A program made the translations under genes and the position numbers. DNA of 64,000 nt, from the NCBI GenBank assembly GCA_023014485.1, contig JAJOZX010001077.1, positions 124,001 through 188,000 on the forward strand. The letters run 5' to 3'. The notes under the pieces were generated by a model. It searched no databases, had not been told where the DNA came from, and saw only the letters and a list, made by a program, of their open reading frames with translations. Positions 33,435 through 43,628 of the stretch are shown here, piece after piece (the first letter of the stretch is position 1; each line of letters starts with the position of its first letter). This DNA is from Bathynomus jamesi (Eukaryota > Arthropoda > Malacostraca > Isopoda > Cirolanidae).

Positions 33435-35279
33435 GTGGAGGAAATTCAAGCGCACACAGATCCCAAGCAATGGAAGCATTGTCCAGGCATCCAAAACCCC
33501 GCTGATTTACCAACACGAGGAATTTCAGTGAAAGATCTTTCACAGTCAAGTTTGTGGTGGAATGGGCCAGAGTGGCTAAAACTTGGAAGTGAAAACTGGC
33601 CTTCTAATCAGCCTATTGTAGGAGAATGCCAGGCTGAAGAAGCATGGGTGAGTGAGGTGAGAAAATGTGCTGTGAACAGTTGTCAAATTATGCAGCAGGA
33701 CCCCATATTGAGGCTTGAGGACATTAGCAGTCTGAAAAGATTGTTAAGAGTGACAGCATGGGTATATAGATTTACCAACAACATTAAGGGAGAAACAAGA
33801 AGGGAAGGAATTCTGAACAGTAATGAGATTCAGCAAGCCAGGAAATACTGGGTGGTATATATGCAGAAGGAAAAATCTGGTGAAGAGAGAGAATTGCTCA
33901 CCAGCCATCCATTACAGGTTCTACCAACACATTCTGCGCTCAAGGGTTTGGATGTGTTTTTGGATCAGGATTTATTGAGAGTAGGAGGTAGACTACAGTT
34001 TTCTGGGCTTCCAGAGGAGAAAAGACATCCAATTTTGCTACCTTCTGGGGGGCACTTTGTGGACCTTTTGATCCTGGATACTCATCATAAGCTGTTACAT
34101 GCTGGAGTTAGAGAAGTGATAATAGAGATCAGACAACAGTTTTGGATTCCCAAAATTAGATAAGTAGTAAAAAAGGTCGTGCATAAATGTGTGGTTTGCA
34201 AGCGTTGGAATGCAAAGCCTTATTATGAAAAGGTGGCTCCACTTCCAAGAGAACGGTGTGTCTATACTGCCCCATTTGATGTAGTGGGAGTAGACTTTGC
34301 AGGGCCAGTCTATGTGTATGAGCAAGGGGAGTCTAACAAAGGTTATATATGTCTTTTCACATGTGCTACCACCAGAGCAATCCATTTGGAGTTGGTAAGC
34401 AATTTAAGTAGTGATGTATTTCTTTTGGCCTTTAAAAGGTTTGTGAATAGAAGGGGTTTCCCAAATAAAATCATATCGGATAATGCAAAAGCCTTCAAAA
34501 AGGCTGCAAAGGAACTCCAAGAAATTTGGTCCTTGCTAAAAGAGGAAGGATTCCAATCCTACTTTTCACACCAAGGGGTACAGTGGGAGTTTATTGTTGA
34601 GAGAGCACCATGGTGGGGAGGATTTTGGGAAAGGCTAGTGAGAAGTGTAAAGTGTCCATTAAAGAAACTTTTAGCTAATGCTCATTTGAGCAAAGAAGAA
34701 TTCTGCACTGTTTTATGTGAAGTAGAAGCAATGGTGAACAGTAGGCCTATCACTTTTGTTTACAACAGTATGCAGGATGCAGAGCCATTGACACCAAATC
34801 ATTTTCTTTGTGGTAAACGATTAACATCAAGCCCCAGTGTGCCAGAAGACTTGCAGCCTATTCAGAGCACTCAAGGAGAGTTAACCAGACGGTTCAGGTA
34901 CCTTGAAGAGCTACAAGAGCAGTTATGGAAGAGGTGGCAGATGGAATACTTGCCAGAACTCAATTATTACCCATCAGGCAAGGTAAAGGGCTCCAATGCA
35001 AATTGTATCAAGGTGGGAGACGTGGTAATGATTGGGGATGAAAGACCAAGGCAATGCTGGAAGCTTGGCATAATTGAAGAGTTGTTTGTTGGCAAAGACA
35101 ATTTAGTTAGGTCTGCACTGGTAAAGACTTCAGGAGGAAAGTTAGAGACCTATACAAAAACTCTATGCTTTAGAAATCAGCAAAAACACAGATAGTCAAG
35201 ATGAAACATTTGAGTTACAGCCTCATGGAGAAGGCTTGGCTAACCTTGCGGAAGGTAACGACAACAATGCCTCTTCGGT
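33435..35279 (+). pseudogene. BEL/Pao integrase and pol C-terminus
   Basis: 33435-34163 holds the connection region and the start of the zinc domain. One stop at 34161 separates it from 34179-35195, which has CVVCKRWNAKP (zinc CxxC), VVGVDFAGPVYV (Asp 1), NKIISDNAKAFKKAAKE (Asp 2), APWWGGFWERLVRSVK (Glu), LTPNHFLCGKR and a DUF5641-like tail. In the adjacent frame after 35165 the sequence stays open to the 3' LTR, where its first codons supply a stop. The DDE triad is complete. Confidence 0.9.
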
Positions 35280-35283
35280 GGGG

Positions 35284-35885
35284 TGTTAGAAAATCTAGAA
35301 GAGGAAGAACCATTGTTGTCCCAAGGCGATATGATGACTAAGCTGATTGATGCAGCATTGCTTGTATATATTAAGTTAAGGTGTATATATATCCATCTCA
35401 TAATTGTAAGGTTAGTGAAAAATTCACTTAATAAGAGCTAGCATTTTTGGGCTGTTGTGGCATCAGTGTTTGGGACGCTGGTGGCATCATTTTGGGGCGC
35501 TGCGCGTCTTTTCTACTCGTTTGTGGGATGTCGTACGTACAGGGTGTGGTCTTGTAGAGAGCTCTCTTGCAATTCAGTTTGGTTGTTTAGATACAAGATT
35601 GTTGCACCGTGCAATAGTCCAGGTTGCGTTGTTGTTGCAAGGTTGAGAAAGAAGACCATAAATAGTACCCTTTTTTGTTTACATTAAATTCATGTAACTA
35701 AGGTCTAAGGTAGGCCCGCATCGAGTCAGCAACCCTGAGGTTACCCTGAGGTAGGACCTAATAGGATCTCAAATCCGTAAGTTTTAATTTAGCTTAACTT
35801 GGGCTTCAGATAGAACTGGCCCTTTAGAATTTGGCCGTTCACGGCTCAGCTGGGATTTTGAACCCAACAAATAAATAAAATAACA
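35284..35885 (+). repeat. BEL/Pao 3' LTR
   Basis: 602 bp, no difference from the 5' LTR found by eye. A short CGGTGGGG purine tract at 35276-35283 may be the plus-strand primer. ATAGG follows. Confidence 0.95.
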
Positions 35886-35890
35886 ATAGG

Positions 35891-36678
35891 ATGACAAGCC
35901 TACTGCGTTCTTTCACGAGTCAGTTGGAACGCTTGATTACACACTTTGGGAGTATAGCCTACCGTTCGGCGGTAGGCTAATGTAGGCTTCACAAGAGTAC
36001 TTAGAATAGGAGGTACTTATCTTAGGACGATATAACCTTGTTGAAGGCGGGTTGAAGACGAACCATTTACGCAGATTCGAGTTGTCGTTGTCCGTTAAGC
36101 CTCTTGAGATGATGGATGTAGGCTTCGTGGAGGCCTGAGGTGATGTTACTTCTCGAGGTGCAGGCTGGCCTTATGGTCTTGCAGGCATAGGCCTGTGGTG
36201 CTGAATATATCTCGAGGAATGTGGAGAAACTTGGAGGCCGACCCGGCAAACCGCAGGCCCGAAGTGATTCCGGTTGGGCCTCGAAGGATTGCTTCTGCAG
36301 GCGGTTTGTAGATCTTACGTGATGATAAATTGTAGGCCTTGAAGAAAATAGCGGCCGCGCCTCCCGGCCGAAGCCGGTAGGCGGTTGAAGAGATGGTATC
36401 GTACAGAGTAGTCTAACGAAATGGAAGCGCTAACGAAGTGAGGAGGAGTGAGAGTGGGTGCTCGCTTTTATACGTAGTTCCTGTGACGTAGGACTGTACC
36501 AAATCTTAAGACGCTTTGTCCGCGCGTCCTTTAGTTGATAAAAGCTTACATTCGCACCTTTTGGGAAGAAACAGACTTTCCATTGTTTGTTTGCCCACGT
36601 GTGTTCCAAGACTGTTTGATGGTAGCGTGGAAGGAAAGTATTTCTGTCTATTTGTTGGTCTATTTCTTGTCGATCCGC

Positions 36679-36680
<2 letters not shown>
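35891..36680. other. GC-richer unassigned sequence
   Basis: Noticeably GC-richer than its surroundings between 36040 and 36540, with CCCGGCCGAAGCCGG near 36363. It has no convincing coding motif or paired repeat and could be part of an unrecognised retroelement LTR. Confidence 0.3.

Positions 36681-36681
<1 letters not shown>

Positions 36682-36723
<42 letters not shown>
36682..36723. repeat. (TA)n microsatellite
   Basis: A TA run immediately left of a mariner-like element. Confidence 0.92.
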
Positions 36724-36726
<3 letters not shown>

Positions 36727-36732
36727 GATATA

Positions 36733-37495
36733 CAGGGTGTCCCATAAGTCCGGCATCATAGGAAAAATAAAAAAGGCAAAACAAAAGCTTTTATTTACAG
36801 AACGTGCTCAATATGTCCACCATTGCTTTCAATACACAAATTCAGACGTGATACCCAGTCAGCAAGCACACGGTGAATGATGTCAGGAGTAATGGCGTTA
36901 CATGCCCCAATAATGCGCTGCCGCAAATGTTCCACACTCCTAATTTCCTTTGCGTATACCAGCGCTTTCAAGTGGCCCCCAGAGATAAAAATCTAGTGGC
37001 GTGAGATCCGGGCTCCTAGCTGGCCATTCCACAGGCCCTCGACTTCCTATCCAATGACCAGGGAATTGTTGGTACAGCTATGCCCTTACTTGGGTGCTGT
37101 AATGTGCAGGAGCGCCGTCTTGCTGGAACCATGTTGGGAAATTTCCTTCTTCGTTCAAGACACTGGGAAATGCTTTTTACTTGAGCATACGTAAGTAGCT
37201 GCCTCGAGTGACATGTTCATCGAAAAAGAGGGGGCCTATGATGCGAGCCTTCCAAATGCCACACCATACCATCACCCGAGGTGCACCTTGTTCCTTTGAA
37301 GAGGTAAACCAGTGAGGGTTGTTTTGAGACCAGTAGCGGGTGTTCTGTCGATTTACCTCACCATTTCCATAAAAAACAGCCTCGTCACAGAACAGAATGG
37401 TGGACGGGAAATTGGCATCCCGAGCATATGAATTATGGTTTGTAGAAATAGAAAAATATGAATTTCTCCTATGATGCCGGACTTATGGGACACCG
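36733..37495 (-). mobile_element. mariner-like element lacking its N-terminal half
   Basis: Left terminus CAGGGTGTCCCATAAGTC; right terminus the complement, ending GACACCGTG with two changes. TA precedes it at 36731-36732. At 763 bp it is shorter than the family. It shares its outer ~18 bp with the element at 27577-27964. Confidence 0.8.
36800..37440 (-). pseudogene. mariner-like transposase, catalytic half
   Basis: The minus strand reads FCDEAVFYGNGEVNRQNTRY (Asp 1), GAPRVMVWCGIWKARIIGPL, TWFQQDGAPAHYST (Asp 2) and SPDLTPLDFYLWG (third acidic position). Stops occur near 37170, 37080 and 36950. The N-terminal DNA-binding domain is missing. Confidence 0.82.
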
Positions 37496-37539
37496 TGTGT
37501 GTGTGTGTGTGTGTATTATATATATATATATTTGGACAT

Positions 37540-37589
<50 letters not shown>

Positions 37590-37610
37590 TGTGTGTGTAT
37601 ATATATGATG
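37496..37610. repeat. (TG)n/(TA)n compound microsatellite
   Basis: Alternating GT, TA and CA tracts directly after the mariner-like element. Confidence 0.9.
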
Positions 37611-37861
37611 GTATATATTATGTAGAAGTGAGTGCAGATTCCTTGACAAATTTTGTGAAATCTTTTGAGAATTTTGGTTTAGTGATCAAGCTAAAGTAAG
37701 GTGGCAGGCGTATGTCCAAATTCCAAAAACGTTGTACGACAATTTAAGCGCATTGCCATCCCATATTTTTGGAACTTCTTATCAATCATCCACAACCACT
37801 AGCTTAATTACTGCTTAACTTGAAATGGAAAAGACCAATTTATTGATAAGGAAATAAGTAG

Positions 37862-39075
37862 CAATGTATATTCCTGTTTTTAGGATGCATCAAAAGCATT
37901 TGATAGAGTTAACCATCACAAACTTTTCAAGAAACTCTTGTGTCGAGGGGTGCCTAAATATATACTTAGGATACTTGTATTCTGGTATACAGAGCAGACC
38001 ATGTTTGTAATATGTTTTCGAAAAGCACTGTATCACCAGGTTTTAAGGTAACTAATTGTATTAGGCAAGTGGGGTATATTATCACCCTATCTTTTCTGTA
38101 TATACATGAATGACCTTACCAATGAACTAAAAACTGCACGCACTGGCTGTGTCATTGGAAAGGAAAAGAATTAATCATTTAATGTATGCTGATGAACTTG
38201 TTTTTCTGTCACCTTCTCCCCATGGGCTTAGGGTACTATTAAAGATATGTGAACAACATGGTATAGAAAATGACATCACCTATAATGGGGCAAAGAGTTG
38301 CATTTTGATTTTTGGGTGTGATCTACTGAAACATGTATCAAGTGGATCTTTTGAAATGAATGGTCAGACAATACTTGTCAAAGACACACGTAAATACTTA
38401 GGTCATATACAGTAATTACTCACAACTGTGAGAGGAACTTGATATTGAGAGGCAGCGTAAAAAGCTGTTTGTACAGGGTAACATGCTAATAAGGAAATTT
38501 GGTGTGGGTTCAGAATCAGTTAAAACTTATCTTTTTAGAACTTATTGTACTGCATTAGTGCATTATATACATCCCATCTGTGGTGGAACTATACAAAAAC
38601 TGCTGTGAATGAACTCTCTGTTGCTTATAATAATATTTCCCGTATGCTATGTAGGGAACCAAAATGGTGCATTGCCAGTTTTATGTTTACTACGCGTAAC
38701 CTACCTACCAGCCAAATGTTAATCCGGAAAAATACATATAATTTCATTACTGGGGTCCAAAACATCTCTAATATGTTACTGTGCAATGTCCTGTCTTCAG
38801 ATACTGTGTACCTCTCAGGCTCCCACCTGTATGGCAGTCTTGGTTCAGACAACTGCTGGTTTACAATACCTTATTTTTTTTAATGTAGCAAAGATTATAT
38901 ATGCCTATTAAGTTGTGTTATAATAAGATTGTATTTGTATGTTGGGTTAAGTGGCTATGCTGGCCTTATTTTTGTATTACGTTTAGTGTATAATACGTAA
39001 GATTGTACTTGTATGTTAGGTTAAGTGGCTATGGATTGTGAATGATCCGCAATAAAGATGTTTGGTTTGTTTGTT
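37862..39075 (+). pseudogene. Non-LTR reverse transcriptase, 5'-truncated copy with 3' UTR
   Basis: Begins DASKAFDRVNHHKLFKKLL (the FDxxKAFD block containing an RT Asp), then LMYADELVFLSPSPHGLRVL (catalytic YADD as YADE), LVKDTRKYLGHIQ and a C-terminal region (38545-38883). Frames shift near 38060, 38150 and 38415. An AATAAA-like word at 39051 and a TTTGTTTG-rich tail suggest the 3' end. The final Asp of YADD is replaced by Glu. The clade is probably a CR1/Jockey-type lineage. Confidence 0.7.
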
Positions 39076-39167
39076 TTGTTTTTATTTAGAAGTCAATTCT
39101 GCGTTCCAGCCTAAGACTTGAATAGCTGAATCGATACGGTAAGGTTCAGTAGAGGCTAACTCGTTAT

Positions 39168-39945
39168 ATATATTTTTTTATGCAGGGAGGAGGAACTAAG
39201 GGCGAATGCCGCAAATACGCCCCCTCCCAATATAAAGGCAAAATAGAGCCAAAATCAAGGTACAGAGTTTTCGAGATGCCTGGACACTTTGCGTTTGAAA
39301 GATTGGAAGTCATAGATAGGGGGAAAGGTAGATTGAGGAAGATGTTCCAGAGTTGACCGGTTGAGTAGATGAAAGATTGAAAATACCGATTAACCCTTCA
39401 GAGAGAGTTGGACAGAAAAGGAATGAGAATGTGTTGAAAGTCTGGTACTGCGTGCTCTCCTTGGAGGAGGCATGCAGTTAGAAAGTTCAGAAGAGCAGTG
39501 TGAGTTATAATAGCGATAGTAAAGAGAGAGTGAGGCAACATTGCTGCGAAGAGAGAGAGAGGGGGAGTGAAGACAGTCAGTAGAAGGCGGGGAATTGATG
39601 AGACGAAAAGCCTTTGATTCTATGCAGTCAAGTAGAGCTGTGTGGGCTGAGCCACCCAACACATGAGAAGCGTACTTCATACGGGGGCAGACAAGAACCC
39701 TGTACAGAGACAGCAACTGAGCGGGGATGAAGAAACTGCGGAGGCGGCACAGCACACCTAACCTCTTAGAAGCTGTTTTGGAAAGAGAGTATATGTGATC
39801 TTTCCAGGAAAGATCACGAGAAAAGGTTACACCAAGAATGTTAAGAGAAGAGGAAGGATTAAGTTTTGTATTCTTGAAGGTAAGGGGATAGCCGTGTGCA
39901 AGATTGTGACAAGTGAAGAATAAAGAAACAGTTTTTAAAGTACAG
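39168..39945 (-). pseudogene. Non-LTR reverse transcriptase, C-terminal fragment
   Basis: The minus strand reads NPSSSLNILGVTFSRDLSW, KRLGVLCRLRSFFIPAQLL, VLVCPRMKYASHVLGGSA, and DCIESKAFRLINSP...LSLRSNVASLSLYYRYY, ending at a stop at 39390. The following sequence still translates to a GQLWNIFLNLPFPLS-like block common after such RTs. It is 5'-truncated and abuts the second tRNA-like array, so one inserted beside the other. Confidence 0.75.
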
Positions 39946-40040
39946 TATATGTATATATATATATAACGTAAAGAACGACGCTTGTATAGGAGAATATACC
40001 GCGCAAGATATGAGAGAGAACGAAACAAATGAAAAAATGA

Positions 40041-40114
40041 GGTAACCACCCGGGAATCGAACCCGGGATCTTCCGATTGCCGGTCAGATATGATAACCAT
40101 TACACCATGGGCCT
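40041..40114 (-). ncRNA. tRNA-like unit, array 2 copy 1
   Basis: Intact A and B boxes; anticodon loop CCGGCAA; flanking TGAGG/CCTCA. Confidence 0.6.
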
Positions 40115-40319
40115 CACTCAATGGTTACCTCATTTTTTTCATTTGTTTCGTTCTCGCTCTCTCATCTTGCGCGGAATATTCTCCTATACAAGCGTCATTC
40201 TTTACGTTAATTATACTGCGTGTTTGCAGTTAAAATGTATATAATGTACGGCATGCGGGAGGTGCCCCCTTGGGGCATTGGTTTCTGCGCGTATGTAGAA
40301 GAATTACGGCATTTGATTG

Positions 40320-40390
40320 AGGCCCATGGTGTAATGGTTATCATATCTGACCGGCAATCGGAAGATCCCGGGTTCGATTCCCGGGTGGTT
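40320..40390 (+). ncRNA. tRNA-like unit, array 2 copy 2
   Basis: 3' end shortened (GTGGTTCTCA instead of GTGGTTACCTCA), so the closing stem is lost. A and B boxes intact. Confidence 0.55.
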
Positions 40391-40582
40391 CTCATTTTTT
40401 CATTTGTTTCGTTCTCTCTCTCATCTTGCGCGGGATATTCTCCTATACAAGCGTCGTTCTTTACGTTAATTATACTGCGTGTTTGCAGTTAAAATGTATA
40501 TAATGTACGGCATGCGTGAGGTGCCCCCTTGGGGCATTGGTTTCTGCGCGTATGTAGAAGAATTACGGCATTTGATTGAGTG

Positions 40583-40655
40583 AGGCCCATGGTGTAATGG
40601 TTATCATATCTGACCGGCAATCGGAAGATCCCGGGTTCGATTCCCGGGTGGTTAC
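40583..40655 (+). ncRNA. tRNA-like unit, array 2 copy 3
   Basis: Full-length unit with both boxes and a following T6 run. Confidence 0.6.
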
Positions 40656-40845
40656 CTCATTTTTTCATGTTTTCTTCTCTCTCTCATCTTGCGCGGAATA
40701 TTCTCCTATACAAGCGTCGTTCTTTACGTTAATTATACTGCGTGTTTGCAGTTAAAATGTATATAATGTACGGCATGCGGGAGGTGCCCCCTTGGGGCAT
40801 TGGTTTCTGCGCGTATGTAGAAGAATTACGGCATTTGATTGAGTG

Positions 40846-40919
40846 AGGCCCATGGTGTAATGGTTATCATATCTGACCAGCAATCGGAAGATCCCGGGTT
40901 CGATTCCCGGGTGGTTACC
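40846..40919 (+). ncRNA. tRNA-like unit, array 2 copy 4
   Basis: Anticodon loop changed to CCAGCAA, which would give AGC (Ala) at positions 34-36, still with C at position 33. Confidence 0.6.
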
Positions 40920-41046
40920 TCATTTTTTCATGTTTCGTTCTCTCTCTCTCATCTTGCGCGGAATATTCTCCTATACCAGCGTCGTTCTTTACGTTAATTA
41001 TACTGCGTGTTTGCAGTTAAAATGTGTGTATATATTATATATATAT

Positions 41047-41557
41047 TGTAGTGCCCAACCCGTTTATTTATTTATGGTGCTGGACACCCTTTTAATTACG
41101 TTAATTCACTTCACTGACACCCTTTAAGTCGGGCGTTACCGTTTAATCCTATTCCAATTATTTCTTATTTTCGTCCAGGATGACTCGGCCTATCCACACG
41201 GATGGCCCTTTAAATTGATAGGCTAAGTTCTTCGGCTTTCCAGAAGCCTACTTTGAATGTTAATTCACCCTCAGCTAACAAGAGAGGCCTATTGCAAGGT
41301 ATCTAAAACAACACACGCCCTCTTATAAAGTTTATAAATGTCACTCGAAACAATACATGAATTTAAAAATTTATTCTGAAGTAAATTTATCAATTTCCAT
41401 AAAATGCAATCCAATTTAAATTCAAAGCAAAGTTCACAGTTATCTGAATTTAAATTGTTTAACTTTACCAATTTTTCCGTAAAGTACAATTCAATTATAA
41501 ATCCAAAGAAAAAAGTTCAGTTATCTGAATTTAAGTTATTTATATAGAGGGGCTTTA
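41047..41557 (-). repeat. Dispersed ~430-510-bp repeat, inverted copy of 62620-63030
   Basis: It begins TGTAGTGCCCAACCCG, and the right-hand copy ends in the complement. Shared blocks include ATGGTGCTGGACACCC, GGGCCATC/GATGGCCC, AGAGAGGCCTATTGCAAGG and AAAGCCCCTCTATATA. Similarity stops beyond the last block. TG...CA-type outer ends suggest the edge of an LTR or terminal module, but a complete element could not be defined. Confidence 0.7.
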
Positions 41558-42412
41558 TATTTTAGTGCAACAAAACAAAATAACGAGAAATGAAGTGGTC
41601 GAAATCGACGATGAATTTGAAGAATTATTCTACTTACGACTGCAGATGACAATTTGCTCTCAATTGTGCTGCGTACGGACCGCAGATTTACGGCCCGCCC
41701 AAAACTTTCAAAACGACAATCTACCAAATAACGGGACTTCCTTCCGAACCCAAAGTGACGGGTTCCGTAAACTAGGGCACAGACCTACCCCGTTTAGTAT
41801 TTAATTTGAAATTAAATTAATGGAAAGTTCACAAAATTCTTGGTCCGTTGGCTAATGTTAATTGAGATCCAACCAAGTTCTCGGTTAAGGTCGCTAACAA
41901 TAAAATTCTTATGCACAAGTTTCCGCGTAAACGAATGAAATGCAATACAAGTTCTTAATTTCAATTCTGAGACAATTTATACTTTCAGCTTTAAATTTTC
42001 TTACACCACGTCTAAATAGAGTCTATTTAGCCACAGTTAACTTCAAGGAGGAACGACTACAACTGACTTAACAATTTTCAAATTTACTTTACAATTTTGA
42101 AGGACCCCGCCTTCCAATATTCTGCAAACCTATCAAATCATTTGTTTCTCCCAAGACCGTCCCCCAGAAGGCTTTTACCCATACAAGAGGGAAAGAAGGC
42201 GTCTTTATTACGTTTCCCAGGATCCTGGGCCCCCTGATTGGAGCTGGACCTGATTTCCGAGTATAGACCCCTCCTTCTTCCCAAAAATACATTTAAATAT
42301 AGTTAACAGATTCGAAGTCCCAATTTTATGACCCCCCTCGTGGTTCAACTTTAGCAAGCGTCTTCGAATCTGCCTTACAAAAGTCGCACCATCATGCGAA
42401 AGAGAAACTAAC
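41558..42412. other. Unassigned, no gene supported
   Basis: AT-rich sequence continuing from the dispersed repeat. I see no coding motifs, paired ends or RNA genes. Confidence 0.35.
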
Positions 42413-42451
42413 CATGAGAATAAAAACCCACTCTAATAGACAGAGTTTATT

Positions 42452-42494
42452 TCCACGACAGTTTCGACGCCCACTGGCATCCTCCTCGGGTGGA
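42452..42494 (-). ncRNA. Hammerhead-ribozyme-like motif, family B, left arm
   Basis: Same 43-nt motif as 42771-42813, on the minus strand. Stem I TCCAC/GTGGA, core CCGAGGA, stem II GATGCC/GGCGTC, then GAAA. Confidence 0.45.
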
Positions 42495-42770
42495 TACAGA
42501 AACACAAATGAAACAAAACAAGAGGGAAAAACAGTTCTGTAATTAATAATTATGCAATATTAAATGTAATAAATTTAATTATAAATGTAATAATTATGTA
42601 AAAATAATAGAATCTGTATGTTTAGAACAGGAAGATAGTTTTAAAATTTGTACTTAATGAAAATGCCCCTCCTGTCTCGAGAGAATGGAATCCAACCTAG
42701 GTGCGAATTTCTTAACGGTCGATCCCTGAACTGTTTTTCCCTCTTGTTTTGTTTCATTTGTGTTTCTGTA

Positions 42771-42813
42771 TCCACCCGAGGAGGATGCCAGTGGGCGTCG
42801 AAACTGTCGTGGA
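42771..42813 (+). ncRNA. Hammerhead-ribozyme-like motif, family B, right arm
   Basis: TCCAC (stem I 5'), CCGAGGA (consensus CUGANGA, with C at the U4 position), one extra G, stem II GATGCC-AGTG-GGCGTC, GAAAC, a minimal stem III around TG, then TC as a possible cleavage site, then GTGGA (stem I 3'). The arrangement is that of a type I hammerhead with a tiny stem III, as reported for Penelope-like elements. The U4 change and extra base weaken it. Confidence 0.45.
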
Positions 42814-43141
42814 AATAAACTCTGTCTATTAGAGTGGGTTTTTATTCTCATATTTTGACCTTCACGTAAAAAAGTGAAGTTTTTTGCAGAAACTAACCAT
42901 TTGTACATCTGGACCCTTTAGTTGTAAATCTCCGCGGCCAAGCGGTTTGGGTTTCCTCTTCCCCTGAGAACAACTTAAATAGAACGACCGTTCTACCATC
43001 GGAAACATCTTTAACTTATGCCTTTATGAATATTCATAACCCAAAATGCTTGGCTTTTAGAGAACAAAATTAAAATCTTAAAACTAACATTTCTACTTTT
43101 AATTTTACAAAAGATTTCTGCATGCCAATTGCATGGTTACG

Positions 43142-43144
<3 letters not shown>

Positions 43145-43199
<55 letters not shown>
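43145..43199. repeat. (TA)n microsatellite
   Basis: A TA run bordering the 3' end of the minus-strand Penelope-like copy. Confidence 0.93.
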
Positions 43200-43201
<2 letters not shown>

Positions 43202-43235
43202 GAGTAAAACCACGAAGGAAAGGAAACACAAAACG

Positions 43236-43275
43236 GTGCTCAAGCGCTTTCGTCTAATGACATCCTCAGGAACAC
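43236..43275 (-). ncRNA. Hammerhead-ribozyme-like motif, family A, minus copy
   Basis: 40 nt identical to 50220-50259 on the plus strand. Stem I GTGTTC/GAGCAC, core CTGAGGA, stem II GTC-ATTA-GAC, GAAA, then GCGCTT. Confidence 0.55.
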
Positions 43276-43628
43276 TGAAATACATAAAAGGTTACGGCCT
43301 ATATATAGGTTACAGAAAGAAAAAAAGAAAAATATAAATGAATAACATACATACAAACATATATACATATATATACATACATATCTACACACATACACAT
43401 ATATATATATGCAATAAACGGAGAAGTAAAAATAAAACTTAAAAATTAAGGATTAGAGGATTAACAAAGAGGCATATCGATTTTTAGCACAAGATCAAAT
43501 GAGTTATAAAAATAATACAAATTTATACTGGAAATACGCCTGGGTTTAACACTGCCTTTTTAGAGTCGTTTCGATATATATAAAAATAAATTGAAGATTA
43601 AAAGTTAATAAAGTAGCTTACAAGTTTA

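Larger units (their letters stand above)
28603..35885 (+). mobile_element. Full-length BEL/Pao LTR retrotransposon
   Basis: Two 602-bp direct repeats (28603-29204 and 35284-35885) begin TGTTAG and end TAACA. They are flanked by the 5-bp duplication ATAGG (28598-28602 and 35886-35890). Gag, zinc-knuckle, protease, RT, RNase H and integrase remnants follow in BEL/Pao order on the plus strand. The 7283-bp size is normal. The pol frame is broken repeatedly, although I found no difference between the two LTRs. Confidence 0.95.
39966..41025. repeat. tRNA-like repeat array 2 (four units, one minus then three plus)
   Basis: Same ~263-bp unit as array 1, with plus-strand copies starting 40320, 40583 and 40846 and a minus copy at 40041-40114. 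Compared with array 1, all four copies share GGTTATCATATCTGA in place of GGTATCGCATCTGA, so each array is more homogeneous internally than between arrays. The head-to-head inversion lies near 40118. Confidence 0.85.
42413..42853. repeat. Inverted repeat (two ~128-bp arms), likely Penelope-type terminal module, family B
   Basis: Arms 42413-42540 and 42725-42853 are near-perfect inverted copies around a ~185-bp AT-rich spacer. Each arm contains CACCCGAGGAGGATGCCAG followed by TGGGCGTCGAAACTGTCG, a hammerhead-like layout. The Penelope assignment rests on the resemblance of this block to the family A module at 50220 and on proximity; no coding is attached. Confidence 0.6.
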
